64,000 nt of DNA from Trichosphaerium sp. ATCC 40318. Lineage: Eukaryota; Discosea; Flabellinia; Trichosidae. A program made the position numbers and the translations under genes. Positions 58,446 through 64,000 of the stretch are shown here, in pieces; position 1 is the first letter of the stretch, and each line of letters starts with the position of its first letter. The DNA lies in the NCBI GenBank assembly GCA_038496445.1, contig JALMLS010000376.1, positions 124,001 to 188,000 on the forward strand, in the 5' to 3' direction. The notes beneath the pieces are model-generated. The model searched no databases, was not told the DNA's origin, and worked only from the letters and a program-made list of their open reading frames with translations.

Positions 58446-59169
58446 ATGGTCATTTGTTTGTTGATTCCAGCTGTAACATGCGATGCTGGTCCGGATTCGC
58501 TCAAATGTAGTGGTATGAATAATTTATGGCGTGTAAATAGTGTCACCCAGTTTTAACGCTCTGGTTAGCGTGCAAGGCGTTGATGAACCAAATTGTAAGT
58601 GGCTTGACGGAAGACGTTGATGAAAAGGAAACAGTACGAATTGGTCATAAACTAGACGTAAATGGTAAAACAAAGAACATCAAGTACAAAAAGAGTGAAA
58701 TGCACATCATGGACGTAAGAAATTACAACTTCGAAAAAAAAAACAATCTCATCTATCAATAAGGTAATGGAACGCGCTTGCGAAGCTTTGCGCAATGGTT
58801 ATGGTGTCCAAACCGATGAGAATGGAGAGGATACCTATGTCAGTCTAAGCGGTGGTGTAATCGAGAATGTCAGCATCAATGGTGACACTGGAGCTAGCTT
58901 AGTTGCCACGGTAAAAATTGTTAATGGTTTTTTATGGCAAATATTGATGTTTTTCTGTTAGTGCTCCAAATTCATGGAGGAGTATGAAGAAACTATGGAA
59001 GAGTATTTTTATGGTGCTCCTGATGATTTTACAGTAGATGATGCGCTTACAGATCTATGTGTTAGAGACATGAATGGTACGATATTCTTCTTTTTTTCTT
59101 GGATTGTTATTTTTATCAGTTGATGATGCTTTTTTTATAGCTTGTGAGGCTTCTAAGGACGAATTGTAA
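58446..59169 (+). CDS. Canopy-like (saposin-like) ER protein with KDEL tail
   Basis: MVICLLIPAVTCDAGPDSLK is a short signal peptide ending before KCS. After an intron, CKALMNQIVSGLTEDVDEKE and VRIGHKLDVNGKTKNIKYKK continue. Then come MERACEALRNGYGVQTDE, CSKFMEEYEETMEEYFY and DDALTDLCVRDMNACEASK. The C..C..., C.., C pattern fits the canopy/MIR-interacting saposin-like (DUF3456) family of ER co-chaperones. The protein ends exactly in KDEL, a classic ER-retrieval signal, which supports both the exon joins and an ER location. An in-frame Met at 58,275 would add a long non-typical leader. Function: co-chaperone for secreted or surface receptors, by family. Confidence 0.8.
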
Positions 59170-59301
59170 ATCATAAAATATACGTGAGGAAGTGTATTCT
59201 TTTTGCATCTGTATTTAACATTGACAATCACCTCCAACCACCCAAGTCTACTCTCGCTTTCTTTTAGTTAAATTCTTGTTTCTTTTTATTCTTCTGTTAC
59301 A

Positions 59302-62300
59302 TTAATGTACACCGTTTGGTTCACTTAAATCCTTTATGAGTCTCACTAGCTGAGGGCTATCTCTAACGAATTGCATAGCGCTTAAAGCAGCGTTTGTCTT
59401 TGCTAACGATAAGCAATTGTTTTTGCCTACAGCTATCTTTCCGTGATCTTCTAAAAACACTGTAGCTGTACGCTCCATATCGTCCAGCCTGATGAGCGTA
59501 GTTAGCAAACAAGTATGTAAGGTGTATCAATAATTACATACTTTATATTCACTTGGAGACGAGCATGTTTGCACATCGTGTATAAGTGCCGCACAGAGAT
59601 TAAGTCAACCTAGTAAAAAATCAATACTTTTGTTAGGTTTTTTGCAAAAAACTTACTTCACCGTCATGCAGGGCATTCATTACAGGCATGAGTATTGGTA
59701 AGAATATTTTACCCACTGTATCCATATCTAGTCTACTATCCATGAACACAGCTGCTGCCAAGGACTGATCATAGTCGAAACAAGTTAGATTTCGTACTGT
59801 TTTCTTACGTAAGTACCTCCATAATATCACCAAGAATTTTTGGCGCTTTTCGTCGATGTGTCAATTGATTTTCGTCCGTGAACGACATAATAAAGGAGTG
59901 TATATTTTTGCGTATGCTTGTATTACTTTCAAGGATATATCGGTAAAGACCAAGGTTACAAATAACACGAGCAAAGTTATCATTACCAACAATGTGTGAT
60001 CTAAATTTTTTGTTTGTAAGTAATCTGGCTTTGTTGTTTGTAGTGTTTCTACGTACCGAAGTTGCGATAGCTGGCCCTCATCAGCGTCTGGGTAATCATT
60101 ATAAAATTTTGTTATTGTAATAACATCTAGAACAGCATCTCCCAAAAATTCCAAGCGTTGATAGCAAGGTGTTCTATACAAAAAACTTAGAAGAAAAAAG
60201 CCAAAAGGTTTGTAAAATACGAGTAACGAAACACGTACGCAGAGTTCCTGAAGGAAGAATGTGTTAATGCTTCCACAAGTAAGGATTTATCTCTGAATTT
60301 GTATTTAAGCATCCCTTCTACTTCTGCTAGGTTGTAATGCTCGTATACATCCTGGACTTTCTGACTAGAAAGAGGTTTTGGAACAAAGTCATTCCAAACA
60401 ACAGTCATTTTAGCAATTCTAGTGACAGTCAGTAACTAACAATATCATGCCATAAACTAGCACTAAAGAATATGAAACGTACTTCATAAATTCCATGGAC
60501 ATAGTCAAACCACCAGCAACATAATAAGCACCTTAAAGAAAAGGTAAAAAACACAGAGCTACGAAACAAAAAAAAGCTTTACCCATAAGTGCTTCCATGA
60601 CATCTGCCATTTGTTTTAACCCCACACAACATGACCTAGTCTCAGGTGTACGACCAGCTATATTCCAGTATTTAAAAGTCTATCATAGTGTTAGACAACA
60701 AAAAACTTGAAAAAAAAAGAAAAACGAAAAAAATCATCAATGAATAACGTGCCTTTTTTCTCATCCTTGATGTATCCAAGTTTGTAACACGTATATAATT
60801 TGGAACACACATTGCACGTGCAAGTTTAGTTAGGTTATAGTTTGATACAATCCTTGATCTATAAGTACTTAAGGTTGCTTCTGTTCCTTCAGGCTCTTGT
60901 TGGAAAACAGTAACACCTAGCCAGAAATTAGACATACAAAGGCGTATTACAACAAAACAAAAAACTCCAATATCGTACTAGATACAAGCTTCAAAATAGA
61001 GTCTCCAAGAGCCTCTTCAAATAAAATGTTAGTTCATACTTCTCCCAGATTTTTTGGCGTTCTTACCCAAGCGTTGGTATGAGAACGGACCGTCTTCTGT
61101 GCTGGCATTAATATACTCAAGTACTTGACTTGTTGTAAGAGTTTGCAGAGATACAGTTGTATCGAGAGGCATGCGAACATGATTCTGTATAAACTGGTCA
61201 CTTAATAAACAAGCCTCCATTCTCCATAGTATTGTTGGTAACACAAGTGCAGATACGTAATCAGCGACTTGAAAAGGGATCTAGTTCACATCGATAAGCA
61301 ACATCAAAAAACATTTTTGTACAACGTACTAGGCGACAAAATTCTGGAGGTAAAAGAATATCATGTTTTGAAGGCCTGACGTTTTTATCAAACTTAGAGT
61401 TCAATAGATTCTTTATTCTACGGTTAACTATGAGCACTTTGAACGAAGAATAAACCTTCATTACCTTCCAAGACGTTCAACATGTAGCATTCTTTGATTA
61501 GGGATCTAAAACAAGGATACAAGTAAGCAATTGTTGCGGTTCAAATTTAAACGTTAAGGAAAAAAAGTAGGATTTGAACGAATGGAACTGTAGGAGTGTT
61601 ATAGCTTTTGACTTTGTTTTGTACCGTAGTGTTTTTCTTATAGGTTTGTCTCCAATAATCAGCGTATGTTCTTGTTTCTTTACCATCTTCAGAAGGCATT
61701 ACATCATCAGGTTTATAGTCTGTAACTTTTAATATCTTCCAATAAGAACTGATGTGATCACCGCGTATGATGTATTTCTTCAAATCCTCATCAGGCACTT
61801 CTTTATCCTGGACAAAAAACCGGCCTTGGCCGTCAAGAAAAGAAGTTGTTCTATCTTCAGTTGTGCCATGATTTATGTACAATATAACAGCCTTTGCGAT
61901 TTTCGCCCAATCAATTTTAGTGATGTTGTCTTCATTGGTTATAAGAGGTAGTACAACATAACCTTTAGGTGACGACATCTAAATTGTTTAACACAATAAA
62001 ATACTATTGAATACGTACATCATAATTGACAAGTTTTACGTCCATGTCTAAGATCATGTGAAATAAGATAGCATGATATTTCATTCCGACTTTAAATATT
62101 TGGTCATTGAACTCTTCTTGGCCTCTTTTTTCGAACGATACAGTACCATGTGATGACTCAAATAAAGGAATAGTTATTTCCCATGGAGTGAGTATGCAAT
62201 AAGTTGGTCCATCTAAAGCAGAAAAGTCAGGTAATGTAAGTTTACCTTGGCGATAACTTACTCTTTGTTACAATGTCTGTACGATACATTTTGACTCCAT

Positions 62301-64000
62301 TTGACATGTCTGATAGATCAACACGAAGAAGGCTAGGTATAGCAGTCTCATGCCTCTCCAGTTCGGGATCTAAAAGGGCAGGGAATGAATAAAGGAATGA
62401 TCCATATAAATATACACTTACCAGCGGTGTTAAGGACTTTTCGATGAGCTCTATCGTACTTTCGAAAATCATCATCATCTATAAATGTAGGAACAATAGG
62501 GGCAGTGACAGACTTTGGCACCAAGTGATTACTAAGCTCTCCTTCCGCATTTAGAACTACACATGCCGACAAGGCAGCATCTCTCTTTGCAATATCCTTA
62601 TTCATCCGCGGTTTACCTTCGAAACTCCTACCGTTGGGTAGCTGAACTTGGCATACGAATCCTTTGGCTAACAATAATTTAGATATAGCCACAATGTGGC
62701 TACACATTCATTGAAGCTAAAGAACACAATAATGTTTTTCTATAACGTACGTGTTTGAAAGTGGTTAAAAGACGGCTCCGAGCCCTTCCCATTTCCTCCT
62801 ATTTTGAGTGTTTGACAGTATCGATGTATAAGCGGTACAACAGATTGCATTGTTAGCTTAGCGCCAGTTTCTTCTATCTAGAAAACAAGTTAGAATAAAA
62901 TGATTCTACTTAACATTTGACAAAGCATGAATATAAGTTACCAAATATGGATCATCCAGAGGCTCGAAAGAGTGTTTATCAATACCATGAGAAGCATCAG
63001 CATCTTTCATTAAATTTTTTACATTCGTCTCACTAAAAGAACAAGAATTTAGATTACAACAACATTACTTGCCCACGTACGCAGTTTTAAGCTTCTCTAG
63101 AACGTTTCCATAAGCTGTATCCATTACAATATAACGTGACTGTTTGTGTCGTGCTCTAGAAAGTAAATAAGGATCAAGTACATGTACAATAACTCAATAC
63201 CTTCCACGAGATTGTATGTAAGATTTCAGAGTACTTATTCCATCAAACTGTACGACCAAACGTACTGGTTGTACATCAATACCTTCCTCTGCAACATTTG
63301 TAGCAACAAGAAGATTATAACTTCTATCAAGACCAAAAGTATTCACAACAAGGCTTTGGGCTGATACATTCATACCAGAAGATGATGTTTTACCTGTACC
63401 ATGTCCTACAAGAACAACAGGCTATAAAATAAGAATTAAATAAGAAAAAAAAGTCGAAAAAAAGAGGTGCTAACCTTGACACTGTTTCTGAGTTCTGGAA
63501 TCGCTTTTAAGAAAGCTGCCATGATATGTACAATAGCTCTCTGTTTAGCGAATACAATACCGCAGAATTGTTCACCAAGCCGTCTGCTAGAGTCAACAAG
63601 AATGCGAACTAGCGTTAGCAACTTTGGTGTACAAAACTCTCGCGGATCGATACCATCTTCAACTACAACAAAGTTACGTCCAGTGTGATAAAAAGTCAAC
63701 TAGTACACTGTGGATTGTTCGTTTTTGTGAATTCTCTTTCAACAGCTTTCAATAGTACTTTTAGCTTTAAAACACGCATCCTTGGCCTTCAAGTAATATC
63801 AGAATAGAAGTGATAATAAAATAAATTATTTTCATACGTCTTTCGATTGGTTGACACTACTTCCTGTAATCTTGTTACTTCTTGCTTAGCAAGCTTATAA
63901 GCACACCACAAACCTATGTTCGAAATGTAAGTTATCAGTACTGGTGTGTGACCAAGGCATACCAAGTTCTTGATTGACAACGGAGAATTGTCTGAGAAAA
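59302..64000 (-). CDS. DCR: Dicer (RNase III); 5' part beyond window
   Basis: Cuts double-stranded RNA into small RNAs for silencing. Minus strand, N-terminal helicase half truncated at the window end. In order: helicase C region (GEQFCGIVFAKQRAIVHIMA, about 63,500-63,600); Dicer dimerisation domain (GFVCQVQLPNGRSFEGKPRM, about 62,600); platform/PAZ region (HISSYWKILKVTDYKPD, TYADYWRQTYKKNTT, about 61,600-61,800). RNase IIIa follows (EALGDSILKLVSS, later KQMADVMEALMGAYYVAGG, about 60,540-61,010), then RNase IIIb (YQRLEFLGDAVLDVIT about 60,130; LGDIMESLAAAVFMDSRLD about 59,800). A diverged C-terminal dsRBD-like helix (SLAKTNAALSAMQFVRD) ends the protein. Both RNase III domains keep all four acidic catalytic residues. 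About 20 short introns. Confidence 0.9.

Noticed and set aside
1-64000. tRNA, rRNA, CRISPR arrays, transposons
   Set aside because: I scanned for tRNA T-arm-like GGTTCGA contexts, repeated spacers and transposase motifs and found none convincing; CRISPR is not expected in a eukaryotic nuclear genome.

Overview
This is nuclear DNA from a eukaryotic microbe with a compact, intron-dense genome. Evidence for this includes spliceosomal introns of mostly 30-60 nt, GTACG- or GTAAG-type donors and TAG/CAG acceptors in almost every gene, very short intergenic gaps, and eukaryote-only families: exportin-4, THOC6, TRAPPC12, SLBP, Dicer, a small TIM and canopy. Base composition is AT-rich. Lineage cannot be fixed from sequence alone. 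The NB-ARC+TPR protein, the LDDWY-repeat protein and an SppA protease would fit a stramenopile-like protist, but that is an inference. I see no transposon, CRISPR array, rRNA or tRNA.

Layout. 0-9.3 kb: nuclear housekeeping genes in divergent pairs (exportin-4 / CLASRP splicing protein; PDRG1 / Pol5-MYBBP1A). 9.4-13.3 kb: minus-strand cluster of a discoidin-like surface protein, a coiled-coil protein, a small hypothetical and a RING protein. 13.4-17.5 kb: GDP-mannose transporter and glycyl-tRNA synthetase, divergent. 18.4-21.7 kb: a C2 protein with a fourfold repeat I do not recognise. 21.8-27.7 kb: secreted Kelch protein, secreted membrane protein, cationic amino-acid transporter. 27.9-33.6 kb: a large NLR-like STAND protein (novel N-terminal region + NB-ARC + TPR). 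33.7-41.2 kb: THOC6, TRAPPC12, SLBP, aminotransferase. 42.1-45.5 kb: LDDWY-repeat protein and a Frizzled-like GPI-type protein. 45.8-52.8 kb: C2-kinase, TBC RabGAP-like protein, SppA protease. 53.2-54.8 kb: small TIM and an intronless MORN/YwqK-like repeat protein. 55.7-59.2 kb: MFS transporter, membrane microprotein, canopy-like ER protein. 59.3-64 kb: Dicer, cut by the window end.

The genes do not form one pathway. Recurring themes are RNA metabolism (CLASRP, THOC6, SLBP, Dicer, Pol5, GARS), secretory and surface proteins, and possible defence (NLR-like protein, Dicer). Exon joins were deduced by eye from reading frame, splice motifs and family similarity; internal exon borders are approximate, and gene ends are given as the deduced start and stop codons. 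The best candidates for undescribed biology are the NLR-like protein with its unknown N-terminal region, the C2 plus four-repeat protein, and the intronless MORN/YwqK-like gene.
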